Counted from the stretch's first letter, positions 28,101 through 37,315 are shown. The stretch: 64,000 nt of DNA from AP-16 sp046727735 (GCA_046727735.1 JBKPDF010000052.1:40427-104426); one strand, 5' to 3'. Notes: generated by a model from the letters alone, not told the origin. Numbers and translations are program-made.

Positions 28101-28283
28101 ATGACCAGTCCCGACGTAGTGCGCTGTTTGGACAAGGCGGCGGAATGCGATCGCCGCGCCGAACAAGCGATCGACGAGGCATCGCGCGCAGCCTATCGCC
28201 GTCTCGCCGAGAATTGGCGCTTTCTCGCCGAGAATCACCGGCGCATCGGCATGATGGAAATTCAGGCGGCAGGCGGCGGCTAG
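28101..28283 (+). CDS. Small helical protein, paralogue of the 22905 gene
   Basis: 60 residues from the ATG at 28101, preceded by a G-rich ribosome site. It reads VVRCLDKAAECDRRAEQAID then RRLAENWRFLAENHR: two amphipathic helices with the same Cys-Leu-x-x-Ala-Ala-Glu and LA.xWR.LA patterns seen at 22905. Function unknown. Confidence 0.6.
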   Translation: MTSPDVVRCLDKAAECDRRAEQAIDEASRAAYRRLAENWRFLAENHRRIGMMEIQAAGGG

Positions 28284-28423
28284 ATCGCGCGGCGGCAATT
28301 TCGGCGCGGCATGTGTCGGGGAGTCCGCGTTGCGAGGGGCTGCGGATCGCGCGCCTCTCCGGCTGACAAAATCCTCGCCGTGGGCCAATACTCGGCCATG
28401 GCCCCCGACCGGTCGAGACCCGC

Positions 28424-29236
28424 ATGATCGTTTGGCACCTGCTCCGCGCGGCGGCGATCTTGTTCGCCGTTCTGCTGGCTTTTTCGCCTTCGGCCGCGCA
28501 ACCGGCCCAGTCCGCCGGCAAGGGGACGATCGTCGCGTTCGGATTGTTCGGCGACCAGAGCGTGTTCGAAAGCGAGGCAAAGGGCGCGGCCCGCATCGTC
28601 GCCGATCGAATCGGCGTGACCCGGGCGATCGTGCGCGCCAACACCAAGACCCGTGCGGACGCGACGCTCCAGACCCTCGCAGCCACGCTCAAATCGGCCG
28701 GCAGGACGATGGACGCGGGTCGCGAGGTCCTGTTCGTGATTCTCACCTCGCACGGCTCGCCCGACGGCTTGGCCGTCCAGGCCGGCAGCCGCGTCGAAAT
28801 GCTGTCGCCCGCCACGCTCGCGGCGATGCTCGATGCGGCGGGCGTGCGCCGCCGCGTCGTGATCATTTCGGCGTGCTATTCGGGCGTCTTCATCCCCGCG
28901 CTCGCCAATGCCGATACGCTGGTGATCACCGCGGCCGACGCCGAACATCCCTCGTTCGGTTGCCGGGACGGCGCGCAATGGACCTATTTCGGCGACGCGT
29001 TTTTCAACAATGCCCTGCGCCGTACCGCGGACTTGCGAGAGGCGTTCGCGCTGGCGCGTGCGCTCGTGCGCAAGCGCGAACGGCGGGACGGCTTTGCGGC
29101 CTCGAACCCGCAGATGGCCGGCGGCGAGAATCTCGATCCGCTGCTGCGGCGCGCCGCATTGCCGGCACCTCCGCTCGACATCGCGCCGCAACGCCAGCTC
29201 GGCGGCGTCGTCCCGGTTGAAGTCGTGCGGCCCTGA
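28424..29236 (+). CDS. Secreted C13 (legumain/caspase-like) cysteine peptidase
   Basis: 270 residues with a signal peptide (about 1-26, ending PSAAQP). The clan CD catalytic pair is visible: His110 in LTSHGSPDG and Cys151 in IISACYSG, each after a hydrophobic strand as the fold requires. Bacterial C13 proteins of this kind are periplasmic or membrane-linked and cut after Asn/Asp or Lys/Arg depending on the subfamily; specificity is not readable here. It is single-domain and lacks the membrane helices or TPR repeats some relatives carry. Confidence 0.8.
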   Translation: MIVWHLLRAAAILFAVLLAFSPSAAQPAQSAGKGTIVAFGLFGDQSVFESEAKGAARIVADRIGVTRAIVRANTKTRADATLQTLAATLKSAGRTMDAGREVLFVILTSHGSPDGLAVQAGSRVEMLSPATLAAMLDAAGVRRRVVIISACYSGVFIPALANADTLVITAADAEHPSFGCRDGAQWTYFGDAFFNNALRRTADLREAFALARALVRKRERRDGFAASNPQMAGGENLDPLLRRAALPAPPLDIAPQRQLGGVVPVEVVRP

Positions 29237-29305
29237 CGCGACGGCAGCAAGAGCAAGCCGTTTCTCCGATGGATCGCGCGGGACGAGCCGCCGACCGCGC
29301 CGCGA

Positions 29306-30304
29306 TCAGCGTGCCTCGCCGGCAAAGCTCTGCTGCAATTCAGCGATGCGGTCGAGCGCGGCCTGCGGCAGCGGCCCCGCCCGGACGGCGGCGAGCGCCG
29401 CCTCGAACTGCTCCGGCGTCGCCATGCCCACCAGGATCGTGCCCATCGCCGGATGCGAGATGGCAAAGCGCGTTGCCGCTTCGGCCAGGCTTTGCGCAAA
29501 ACCTTCAGCCACGAGCGGCCGCAGCCGCCGCGCGCGTTCGAGATCGCTTTCGTAGCTCTTGGCAGATCCGATCGGCTCCGGCGGCGGGCTCGCGATCGGG
29601 TGGCGCTCGGCCGATCCCGACAGCGCCCCGCCGGCGAGCACCCGGATCCCGATCACGCCGACTCCCGCCGCCTGCGCATGGTCGAACAGGCGCCCGTAAT
29701 CCTGCGCCGGATAGTGCGCCGGCAAACCGGCGGCGGCGGACGGGTTGAGCAGGTTGTAGACGATCTGCGCGCTGTCGACGACGCCGGCATCGAGCAGCCG
29801 CCGCAGCGCCGTCGTCTCGCCGACGGCGGTGATGCCGGCAAATCGCATCATGCCTTTGCGGCGCAGGCGATCGAACGCGGGCATCACTTCTGCCAGCACC
29901 TGCTCGGCGCTCAGCGCCTCGCCGCCGCCCGCGTGCGTCACGGCATTGTGCAAATGCAAGATGTCGACGCGCTCCATCCCGAGCCGCCGCAGGCTGCCCT
30001 CGAGCGATTTCGTCACCGCATCCTCGATGCGGCCGAAATCGGCCGAAGGCAGCCGCACCTTGGTGCCGACGATCGCGCTCTTCGGCTTCAGGCTGCGCAG
30101 CGCGCGGCCGAGGTTCTCCTCCGACCGGCCGTTGCCGTATTGGACCGCGGTGTCGAAATAATTGACGCCCGCTTCGAGTGCGCGGGCGATCGCCCGCTCT
30201 TGGTCCGCCGGATCTCCGCGCACCATCAGTCCGCCGACGGCCCCGCAGCCGAACCCCAGGATCGAGACTCGCATCCCGGTGCGGCCGAATGTTCGCATCT
30301 CCAT
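29306..30304 (-). CDS. Aldo/keto reductase
   Basis: 332 residues of the aldo/keto reductase TIM barrel. The catalytic Asp and Tyr are in FDTAVQYGNGRSE, the Lys in AIVGTKV, and the His in ILHLHNAV; the NADP site is near GMATPEQFEAAL. It reduces aldehydes or ketones with NADPH. Start ATG at 30304. Substrate unknown. Confidence 0.9.
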   Translation of the reverse strand: MEMRTFGRTGMRVSILGFGCGAVGGLMVRGDPADQERAIARALEAGVNYFDTAVQYGNGRSEENLGRALRSLKPKSAIVGTKVRLPSADFGRIEDAVTKSLEGSLRRLGMERVDILHLHNAVTHAGGGEALSAEQVLAEVMPAFDRLRRKGMMRFAGITAVGETTALRRLLDAGVVDSAQIVYNLLNPSAAAGLPAHYPAQDYGRLFDHAQAAGVGVIGIRVLAGGALSGSAERHPIASPPPEPIGSAKSYESDLERARRLRPLVAEGFAQSLAEAATRFAISHPAMGTILVGMATPEQFEAALAAVRAGPLPQAALDRIAELQQSFAGEAR

Positions 30305-30337
30305 CGGGCGTGTCCTCGTGAACCCGTCGCGGTCGAG

Positions 30338-30691
30338 TTACTTGGTTTCCTTGGCGTCCGGCTTCTTGGCCGGCGGCTGCAGCTGGTCGACGGCAGCCTG
30401 CATCTTGACGAGAGCGGTCTGAAGAGTCGCGATGTTTGTTTGCAGCGCGGCGACCGCGCGCCTGAGCTCGCCGATCTCCGCATAAGCGGCGCTCAACTTC
30501 TGCTGCGCATCGCCCGTCTGTTTGGCGATCGATCGGTGCAAAAACTCGACGTTGCTCTGGAAACAGCCCGTGCGTTTATCGAGGCCGCCGGTCTTGGTGC
30601 AATCCTCGATTCCGGCGATGTCCTGCGCGGACGCGGCGGCCGGCGCAATCAGCAACATTGCCGCCGCGAGCAGCAAATTCTTGACGTACAT
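30338..30691 (-). CDS. Periplasmic coiled-coil protein
   Basis: 117 residues with GGAG upstream of the ATG at 30691. A signal peptide (ending AAASAQD) is followed by a two-cysteine segment and then a long heptad-like coiled coil (about residues 55-100: LRRAVAALQTNIATLQTALV), with a Lys/Pro tail. Oligomeric structural or chaperone-like role possible; no family recognised. Confidence 0.65.
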   Translation of the reverse strand: MYVKNLLLAAAMLLIAPAAASAQDIAGIEDCTKTGGLDKRTGCFQSNVEFLHRSIAKQTGDAQQKLSAAYAEIGELRRAVAALQTNIATLQTALVKMQAAVDQLQPPAKKPDAKETK

Positions 30692-30770
30692 TTCGCGCTC
30701 CTCCGCTACTCCTACGCCGCGATGGCGAAGAGCGATGTAGCCGAGGAGGCGGCCGGCTGACCAGGGGGAT

Positions 30771-31868
30771 TCATTCCGCCGGGGCGATCCCGGATTGCGG
30801 AGACTGCATGCTGCGTGCATGCACCCATATGCGCTCGGTGCGCCGGTCGAGCGCTTGCTGCAGTTGTCGCCCGCACAGGATCGCGAGCACCGCAACCAAA
30901 ATCCCGCCGAGCACGTCGGCGACATAGTGATTGCCGCTCGGCACCGCGGAGATCAGCATGACGCCGTCGAACACGGCGATCGGCCAGAACAGCGGCTTGT
31001 TCCAGCGCAACGTGAACGGCACGATCACTGCCACGGCGGCATGCAGCGAGGGAAAGCTGATGATGCCGTTGATCGCGTCGAGATCGATGATTTTGAGCGT
31101 GCCGTGCCGCAGCGCAAGGACGGTCTCTCCGGTCGCGCGCCCGAGCGTCGCGAGGTGCGTGAACTCGACATTGCCGGCGAGCGTCGACATCGGCCCGACG
31201 GTCGGAACGACCACGCTGGCCGTCACCGCGATCGCCGTGGCACACACGAAGGTGATGAAGAAGCGATCGAGCTCGCTGCGCCGCCGCGCGATCACGAGCA
31301 CCAGCACGGTCGCGATCAGCTGCGAAGTAAACGTGGCATAGGCGGCATCGAGCAGCTTCAGGATCGCGGGCCAGCGGTCGAGCGCGGCCATCGCTTGGAG
31401 CCAGTCGAAGCCGAGCTGCCGCTCGAACGAGATCATTTCCCCGTCGCGCAGCGGCAGGTCGGCCATGGCGCCGAGATAGCTCAGGCACGCGAGGCTGAGC
31501 CCGAGCACGATGATGATGAAGGCGGCCTCCATGCCTTGCGCGACTCGAACCGCACGCGGGAACACGAGCCGGCTGTAGAAGCACAGAAATGCCGCGGGGC
31601 CGAGACAAAGCGGGACGGCGTCGAGCACGCTGGCGCGCACGTGGAGCAGCGCGCTGCCGCCGAGCGCGATGAGGTAGGCCGCGCCGGCGACCAGAACCGT
31701 GGCGCGCAAGCCGATCATCTCGGTGTTCGCCGCCTGCGGGAGCTTCGGATCGGCGCGGTCGCGCTCCCGCGACCGCACGGTGGAAACCGGCCGGGGCTGG
31801 AGTTGCCAGATCGGGCTCGGCGGGGATTCGGCAGAACTTGGCGGCATGGGAAGCGCCGGTGGGAGCAC
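30771..31868 (-). CDS. PAP2-superfamily integral membrane protein
   Basis: 365 residues (an ATG at 31847 is an alternative start). After a Pro/Ser-rich leader there are about six membrane helices. The PAP2 motifs are present near the C-terminus: FPSLHAAVA (His) and GNHYVADVLGG (His/Asp), as in inositol-phosphorylceramide synthase-like and lipid phosphatase proteins. It probably moves a phosphoryl group on a membrane lipid. It is unlikely to use the overlapping longer frame, which is Arg-rich. Confidence 0.82.
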   Translation of the reverse strand: MLPPALPMPPSSAESPPSPIWQLQPRPVSTVRSRERDRADPKLPQAANTEMIGLRATVLVAGAAYLIALGGSALLHVRASVLDAVPLCLGPAAFLCFYSRLVFPRAVRVAQGMEAAFIIIVLGLSLACLSYLGAMADLPLRDGEMISFERQLGFDWLQAMAALDRWPAILKLLDAAYATFTSQLIATVLVLVIARRRSELDRFFITFVCATAIAVTASVVVPTVGPMSTLAGNVEFTHLATLGRATGETVLALRHGTLKIIDLDAINGIISFPSLHAAVAVIVPFTLRWNKPLFWPIAVFDGVMLISAVPSGNHYVADVLGGILVAVLAILCGRQLQQALDRRTERIWVHARSMQSPQSGIAPAE

Positions 31869-31946
31869 TCGGGTAAACCGGGTATGTTGTTCGAGGTTCC
31901 CGGCGTGCGGACCGGCAGCGGACGGCCGCGAGGTCCGGCCGTGCGG

Positions 31947-32336
31947 TCAGGCCGAGCGCGATAGCCCGCCGGCGATCACTCGCAGCTGCGGCTTTGCCGG
32001 TGCGGAGCGGACCGGATCGCCGCTTGCAACCAAGCGCAGGTTCGGCCCGGATTCGAGCAGCTGCAGGGTCGCGGTCAGCTCGGCGGCAATGACCGCGGGC
32101 TGGGTGCTCGGGGAGGCTGCACGGCGGCACTGATCGATCGCGGCCGCGAGCCGGCCGATCTTCGCCGCATCGTGGCGGCGGCTCGTCTCGAGCTCGACTT
32201 TCAGGGCCTCGTAGAGCTGGGAGGCCAGCAACGCCGCATGCACGGCGGAGCCCCCGGTCTCCACCGTCCGGGTCGCTTCCGCGACGACGCTGCGCGCCAG
32301 ATCCAACAGGTCGGCGGATAGATTGCAGCAGCCCAT
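31947..32336 (-). CDS. Helical protein of unknown function
   Basis: 129 residues, mostly amphipathic helix (LLDLARSVVAEATRTVETGG), with an N-terminal MGCC and a conserved-looking C-terminal LRVIAGG. No membrane segment or signal. It is separated by a family A repeat from the GST gene. Confidence 0.55.
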   Translation of the reverse strand: MGCCNLSADLLDLARSVVAEATRTVETGGSAVHAALLASQLYEALKVELETSRRHDAAKIGRLAAAIDQCRRAASPSTQPAVIAAELTATLQLLESGPNLRLVASGDPVRSAPAKPQLRVIAGGLSRSA

Positions 32337-32401
32337 GGCGAGCCTTGCGGTCTGCTACTGCTCTTATCTGATTCGCGCCTTTCGCTGGAGAGGAAGCTTT
32401 G

Positions 32402-32592
32402 CCGATCCCCAGTGCTCGGAGCGAGCAGCGTTCTCCTCCCTCTCCCCGGCGGGGAGAGGGATGGGGTGAGGGGGATAGGGCTTTTGTTCAACTTTATAGA
32501 CCGTCGCCCCCTCACTCCGATCCTCGCCTTCGGCGAGGATCGACCCCGGATCAGGTCCGGGGCAGGCTCTCTCCCCGCGGGGAGAGGGGAGC
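32402..32592. repeat. Dispersed palindromic repeat, family A, copy 3
   Basis: Begins CCCTCTCCCCGGCGGGGAGAGGG and ends CTCTCCCCGCGGGGAGAGGG; inside is a perfect hairpin GATCCTCGCC-TTC-GGCGAGGATC, followed by CCCCGGATCAGGTCCGGGG. It fills most of the gap between the gene at 32336 and the GST gene. The inner hairpin module is identical to that in the copy near 55140. Confidence 0.85.
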
Positions 32593-32663
32593 GCGTCCGT
32601 CGGTCTGCTTTCTAACAAATCATGGGAGCGGGGCTGATGCGGACAAGCAGATGGAACGCAAGT

Positions 32664-33275
32664 TCACCGCTCGGGCTTCGTTTTCAGCGCGCTGGGCCGG
32701 CTCAGCAAGCGCTCGGTCCATGCCGCGACCGCGGGCGGCGGCTCGATTTCGGCCAGCGGCAGGAACTGCAGGAACGGCAGGTAGCACACATCGGCCAGCG
32801 TGAAGCGATCGCCGATCAGGAATTGGCTGCCGCCGAGCTGGCGTTCCACGATCGCCAGGTGTTTTTCGACCTCGGTCCTCGCCTGCGTCATGGCGGCTTC
32901 GTTCCAGCGCTCCTTCGGCAGAAATCGTTTGGGGAACACGATCGCGGCCCACGGGCGCGTCATCTGCAGATCGCACAGCTTCATGTGCATCCCGACGAGC
33001 GCTCTGCCGCGCGGATCGGCGGGAACCAGCGCAGGGGTCGGATGCCTCGCTTCGAGATAATCGAGAATGGCGGTCGACTCGTAGAGCACGAACCCGTTCT
33101 CCTCGAGCGTCGGCACCCGGCCGTAGGGATTGAGCACAAGATACGCGGGTTCCTTGTGCTTGCGCGCCGCCATATCGATCGCGACGAGCTCGTGAGCAAT
33201 TTGCTTCTCGATCACCGCGATCAGCACCCGGCGCGAATAGGTCGAGAGCGGATGGTAGTGGAGCTTGATCGTCAT
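32664..33275 (-). CDS. Glutathione S-transferase family protein
   Basis: 203 residues. The thioredoxin-like N-terminal domain begins IKLHYHPLSTYSRRVLIAVI with the Tyr/Ser positions used to activate glutathione, and has the conserved cis-Pro (GRVPTLE) and ESTAILDYLE glutathione-binding block. An all-helical C-terminal domain follows (FLIGDRFTLADVCYLPFL). Start ATG at 33275. Substrate unknown; a maleylacetoacetate isomerase role with hmgA is conceivable but not supported by position. Confidence 0.88.
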   Translation of the reverse strand: MTIKLHYHPLSTYSRRVLIAVIEKQIAHELVAIDMAARKHKEPAYLVLNPYGRVPTLEENGFVLYESTAILDYLEARHPTPALVPADPRGRALVGMHMKLCDLQMTRPWAAIVFPKRFLPKERWNEAAMTQARTEVEKHLAIVERQLGGSQFLIGDRFTLADVCYLPFLQFLPLAEIEPPPAVAAWTERLLSRPSALKTKPER

Positions 33276-33535
33276 GGTGGGACTCTCCGGTCCGGCGCCT
33301 CGAATTTGCTCAATGCCTGCACAGCAAAGCGTCTCGGCAACACGCTGGCATTCCGGGCGTGTTGCATTTTTATCACGATCCGGGGAAATCGTCCTCCCGA
33401 TGCGGCGGCGATTCCGCCCGGCTTTGACCAAGAGCTCGAATCAGCATCGTCTGGGAGGTTGTAGGTGGCGTCACCTGGTTTCTCGTTCTGGCACCGGATT
33501 TGCAACGGTGCGAGCGTCAGAAACAGGGGCGAACG

Positions 33536-33775
33536 ATGCTCACCGCTCTGATCCTCGTGTGTTCGCTGGCGATCACGCCGGAGCTGCGCAACTGCGATCG
33601 CAACAACGCCGTGCAGGTGCTGCAGGTACCGGAAGAGTTCGGCAACCCGGTCGCCTGCATGCTGCACGGGCAGGCTTATCTGGCCGGAAGCTCGATCGGT
33701 CAGGAAATGCACGACAGCGAGCAGGTGAAGGTGCTCTGCATCCGCAGCGCCAATCCGATCGGCAAAGTCGGCTGA
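33536..33775 (+). CDS. Small cysteine-containing exported protein
   Basis: 79 residues from an ATG with AGGGG 6 bases upstream. The short N-terminus (LTALILVCSLAITPELRNCD) acts as a leader or leads directly into the domain. Three further conserved-looking parts are NAVQVLQVPEEFGNP, ACMLHGQAYLAGS and VLCIRS. Such proteins are frequent in Bradyrhizobium; function unknown. Confidence 0.6.
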   Translation: MLTALILVCSLAITPELRNCDRNNAVQVLQVPEEFGNPVACMLHGQAYLAGSSIGQEMHDSEQVKVLCIRSANPIGKVG

Positions 33776-33784
33776 ACCTGGACA

Positions 33785-33858
33785 CGTCATTGCCGGGCTC
33801 GACCCGGCAATCCAGGCTGTTCTGGCCGCATGGATGCGCGGGTCGCGCCCGCGCATGA
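33785..33858. repeat. Dispersed repeat, family B, short copy
   Basis: CGTCATTGCCGGGCTCGACCCGGCAATCC followed by a GC-rich palindrome and closing GCATGACG. The ends CGTCAT/ATGACG are inverted. This is the same design as the longer family B copies at 43268, 50369 and 52189. Confidence 0.7.
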
Positions 33859-33889
33859 CGAAGCGGCGCAAGGCCGGTCTCAAGGCTGG

Positions 33890-34720
33890 TCAGCACACCG
33901 CGGCGTGGCGCGCCTTGCAGATCCGCAGCACTTCGTCGGGGTCGCGCTTCCACCAATTGCTCGCCGAGAAGATCTCGACCTCGTGAAAGCCGCGGTAGCC
34001 GGCCCGCTCGAGGTGCGTGCGGATGCCGCGGATGTCGATCACGCCGTCGCCCATCATGCCGCGGTCGTTCAACAGGTCCGCGGTCGGCGAGAGCCAATCG
34101 CAGATGTGGAATCCGAGCAGCCGGCCGGTGGGGGTCGCGGCGATATCCTGGGAGAGCTGCGGATCCCACCACACGTGATAAACATCGACCGCGACGCCGA
34201 CGCCGGCGCCGAGTCGGTCGCACAGCGCGTTGGCCTGCGCCAGCGTGTTGATGCAGGCGCGGTCCGCCGCATACATCGGGTGCAGCGGCTCGATCGCGAG
34301 CGGCACGGCCGCCTTGCGCGCGTGCTCGAGCATCGCGCCGATGCCGTCCTCGACCAGCGCCCGCGCCCCGGCGAGGTCGCGGCTCTTCTCCGGCAAGCCG
34401 CCCACGACCAGCACCAGGCATTGCGCCGCCAGCTCGGCCGCCTGCTCGATCGCGCGGCGATTGTCCTCGAGCGCGGCGGCGAGCCCGGCGCGGCCCCGCG
34501 CGGTGAAAAATCCGCCGCGGCACAGCCCGGTCACGGTCAGCCCGGCGTCGCGAATGCGCCGCTTCGTCTCGGCAAGGCCGATGTCCGCCACCTGATCGCG
34601 CCACGGCGCGATGCCGCGGATGCCGTGCCGCTCGCAGCCGGCGATGATCGCGTCGAGCCGCCATTGCGCGCGCACCGTCGCGGTGTTGAGCGCAAGCCGC
34701 GCGGGATCGGGCGGCGTCAC
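33890..34720 (-). CDS. Sugar phosphate isomerase/epimerase family protein (AP-endonuclease 2 fold)
   Basis: 276 residues from a GTG at 34720 that overlaps the stop of the upstream DUF993 gene (GTGA). The TIM-barrel metal-site pattern is visible: a Glu in LAIEPLHPMY, VDVYHVWWDP (Asp/His), HICDWL and GFHEVEIFS (Glu). Family members isomerise sugars or inositol derivatives (IolE, hydroxypyruvate isomerase and others). It is the last gene of a tightly overlapped trio and probably handles a product of the dehydrogenase two genes upstream. Confidence 0.85.
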   Translation of the reverse strand: MTPPDPARLALNTATVRAQWRLDAIIAGCERHGIRGIAPWRDQVADIGLAETKRRIRDAGLTVTGLCRGGFFTARGRAGLAAALEDNRRAIEQAAELAAQCLVLVVGGLPEKSRDLAGARALVEDGIGAMLEHARKAAVPLAIEPLHPMYAADRACINTLAQANALCDRLGAGVGVAVDVYHVWWDPQLSQDIAATPTGRLLGFHICDWLSPTADLLNDRGMMGDGVIDIRGIRTHLERAGYRGFHEVEIFSASNWWKRDPDEVLRICKARHAAVC

Positions 34721-35883
34721 GCTTCGATGCCGTGCGTCGCGAGCAGCGCGCGCATGCGCCGCGCCGCGAGGTCCGGGTCGCGCAACAGCCTGGCCTTGTC
34801 GGCAAGCCGGAACAGCTCGGAGAGATGCAGGATGTGCCGCGCGCTCTGCTGGCCGCCGACCATGACGAAATGCTGCTGATGGCCGTTGAGCCACGCCATG
34901 AACACCACCCCGGTCTTGTAGAACCGCGTCGGTGCCGCAAAGATGTGGCGTGACAGCGGCACGCACGGCGCCAGGATTTCGTCGTATCGCGCGCGCGCTC
35001 CCTGCGCCAATGCGCTCAGCGCCGCGGAAGCCGCGGGCGCGATCGCGTCGAAAATGCCGAGCAGCGCGTCGGAATGGCCGTACTCGTCGCCGGCGATGAG
35101 CTCGGCGAAATAGAAATCGTCGCCCGTGTACATGCGCATGCCGGCAGGCAGGCGGCGGCGCATTGCGATCTCGTGCTCGCGGCTGAGCAGCGAGATCTTC
35201 ACGCCGTCGATCTTCTCGGCGTTGTCCTCGAGCACTCGCAGGCAAACTTCCATCGCGGGCTCGAGGTCCGCATGGCCCCAATAGCCGGCGAGCGCCGGGT
35301 CGAACATGTCGCCGAGCCAATGGATGATCACCGGCGCGCGGAGCTGGGAGAGCACGCGGCCGTAGACTTGCGCGTAATCGTCGGGGCTGCGCGCCGCGAC
35401 GGCGAGCGCCCGGCTCGCCATCAGCACGATACGGCCGCCGAGGCGTTCGATCGGTTCGCATTGCTCCTCGTAGGCGCGGATCACGTCCTCGATGCCGAGC
35501 GTCGCCTCGGGCGCCAACTGGTCGGTACCCGCGCCGCTGAACACGACCGCACCCGGCGTTGCGGCGGCCGCCGCGACGCTGCGCCGGATCAGCTCGAGCG
35601 ACGTCGGCCAATCGAGCCCCATCCCGCGCTGCGCGGTGTCCATCGCTTCCGCGACCGCGAAGCCGAGCCGCCACAGATGCTCGCGGTATGCGATCGTGCT
35701 GTCCCAATCGATCGCCGGCTCGAGCCAGGGCTCCCGGCCGGACCACGGATCGGCAACGACGTGCACGGCCGCGAAGGCCCGGCGATCGAACGGCCCGGCG
35801 GCGGTTTCGGGAAATGGGCTCGGATCTGCGGTCCGGTAGGGCTCGAGCCGGCCCGCCGCACTCGGCAGCTTCAGGCTCGTCAT
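34717..35883 (-). CDS. DUF993 family protein
   Basis: 388 residues, overlapping its neighbours by 4 bases on both sides (ATGA, GTGA). The sequence has a TIM-barrel rhythm with a central VIIHWLGDMFDPALAGYWGH, DGVKISLLS (a Lys where DapA-type aldolases carry the Schiff-base Lys) and MYTGDDFYF. It matches what is known of DUF993, a distant relative of dihydrodipicolinate synthases. An aldolase or hydro-lyase role is inferred. Its obligate coupling to the dehydrogenase and isomerase genes supports one pathway. Confidence 0.82.
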   Translation of the reverse strand: MTSLKLPSAAGRLEPYRTADPSPFPETAAGPFDRRAFAAVHVVADPWSGREPWLEPAIDWDSTIAYREHLWRLGFAVAEAMDTAQRGMGLDWPTSLELIRRSVAAAAATPGAVVFSGAGTDQLAPEATLGIEDVIRAYEEQCEPIERLGGRIVLMASRALAVAARSPDDYAQVYGRVLSQLRAPVIIHWLGDMFDPALAGYWGHADLEPAMEVCLRVLEDNAEKIDGVKISLLSREHEIAMRRRLPAGMRMYTGDDFYFAELIAGDEYGHSDALLGIFDAIAPAASAALSALAQGARARYDEILAPCVPLSRHIFAAPTRFYKTGVVFMAWLNGHQQHFVMVGGQQSARHILHLSELFRLADKARLLRDPDLAARRMRALLATHGIEA

Positions 35884-37058
35884 GATTTCAGCTCGGGGAC
35901 GTCGACCCAGCGCCGCTCTGCCCAGCTTTTGTGCCCGAGCTCCGCGAGCTGCACGCCTTTGGCGCCGGCGAGCAGGTCCCACGGGAACGGTCGGTCTTGG
36001 GCGACGTGCCGCAGGAACAGCTCCCATTGCGCCCGGAAGGCGTTCTCGTACGTCTCGTTGTCCGGGACCTCCTGCCAGCCTGCGAAGAAATCGATGGTCT
36101 GGGGAATGTCGGGATTCCACACCGGCTTCGGCGTCGCGGCGCGCGGCTGGATGAAGCAGCGGCGCAGGCCGGCGACCGCGGAGCCGAGCGTGCCGTCGAC
36201 CTGGAACGTCAGCAGATCGTCGCGCCGCACGCGCGTGCACCACGAGCCGTTGACGTGCGCGAGGATGCCGCCGTCGAGTTCGAACGTCGCGTAAGCGGCG
36301 TCGTCGGCCGTTGCGGCGTAGCGCTTTCCCTGCTCGTCGAAGCGCGCCGGAATGTGCGTTGCGCCGCGGCAGCTCACGGCTTTGATCGCGCCGAACAAGC
36401 CTTCGAGCACGTAACGCCAGTGCGCGAACATATCGAGGATGTAGCCGCCGCCGTCCTCCTTGCGGTAGTTCCACGAGGGCCGCTGCGCCGGCTGCCAGTC
36501 GCCCTCGAACACCCAGTAACCGAACTCGCCCCTGACCGCGAAGATCCGTCCGAAGAACCCGGAGTCGATCAGCCGCTTGAGCTTGCGCAAGCCGGGCAGC
36601 CACAACTTGTCCTGCACCACGCCGTGCTTGATGCCGCGGGCGCGCGCGAGCGAATAGAGCTCGAGCGCCTCCGCAAGATTGGTCGCCGTCGGCTTCTCGC
36701 AGTAGACGTGCTTGCCGGCGGCGATCGCCCGCTTGACGACGCCGACCCGCACGTTCGTCGCCGAAGCATCGAAGAAAATCTCGTAACGCGGGTCGGAGAG
36801 GGCGGAGTCGAGGTCGGTGCTCCAGCGCTCGATGCCGTATTTGTGCGCAAGCTCTTCGAGCTTCGCCGCGTTCCTGCCGACCAGGATCGGGTCCGGCATC
36901 AGCCGTCCGTCGCCGAGATCGAGGCCGCCTTCCTGGCGGATCTCCGCGATCGAGCGCTCCAGGTGCTGGTTGGTTCCCATCCGGCCGGTGACGCCGAACA
37001 TGACGATGCCGACGCGCCGCGATTTCTGCGACTCCGATGGGCTGGTACGGATGTCCAT
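35880..37058 (-). CDS. Gfo/Idh/MocA family oxidoreductase
   Basis: 392 residues. The ATG at 37058 has GGAG 5 bases upstream; the in-frame ATG at 37118 lacks a site. The Rossmann start is VGIVMFGVTGRMGTNQHLER, followed by the family hallmark EKP in HVYCEKPTA, and a C-terminal substrate domain. Such NAD(P)-dependent enzymes oxidise hydroxyls of sugars, inositols or related polyols. It overlaps the DUF993 gene by 4 bases (ATGA) and so should be made in step with it. Confidence 0.9.
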   Translation of the reverse strand: MDIRTSPSESQKSRRVGIVMFGVTGRMGTNQHLERSIAEIRQEGGLDLGDGRLMPDPILVGRNAAKLEELAHKYGIERWSTDLDSALSDPRYEIFFDASATNVRVGVVKRAIAAGKHVYCEKPTATNLAEALELYSLARARGIKHGVVQDKLWLPGLRKLKRLIDSGFFGRIFAVRGEFGYWVFEGDWQPAQRPSWNYRKEDGGGYILDMFAHWRYVLEGLFGAIKAVSCRGATHIPARFDEQGKRYAATADDAAYATFELDGGILAHVNGSWCTRVRRDDLLTFQVDGTLGSAVAGLRRCFIQPRAATPKPVWNPDIPQTIDFFAGWQEVPDNETYENAFRAQWELFLRHVAQDRPFPWDLLAGAKGVQLAELGHKSWAERRWVDVPELKS

Positions 37059-37133
37059 CTGCGACTCCACTTGCTCTGTGCGCACGTCCAGCTGACGAGC
37101 TCGGCGGGTGTGGTTCACGCGAGCCGAGAGTGC

Positions 37134-37262
37134 AGGCTCCCTCTCCCCGGAGGGGAGAGGGTCGGGGTGAGGGGGTTGGGATCTGACTTGATTCGGACGA
37201 TCGTGACCCCCTCACCCGGCGCGCCCAGCGCGCCGACCTCTCCCCAACGGGGAGAGGGGGAG
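37134..37262. repeat. Dispersed palindromic repeat, family A, copy 4
   Basis: CTCCCTCTCCCCGGAGGGGAGAGGG at one end and CTCTCCCCAACGGGGAGAG at the other, with CCCTCACCCGG/GGTGAGGGG modules between. It separates the ABC ATPase gene from the dehydrogenase gene on the minus strand. Confidence 0.85.
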
Positions 37263-37315
37263 TTTGCTGCTCCGCCCTGCCGGTCATTCTCGTTCGAGAA
37301 TTGTCGCACCATCGA

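Noticed and set aside
34721..35746. N-terminal extension of the isomerase frame
   Set aside because: It lies inside the DUF993 gene in another frame and is Arg-rich; the GTG at 34720 with a 4-base overlap explains the start.
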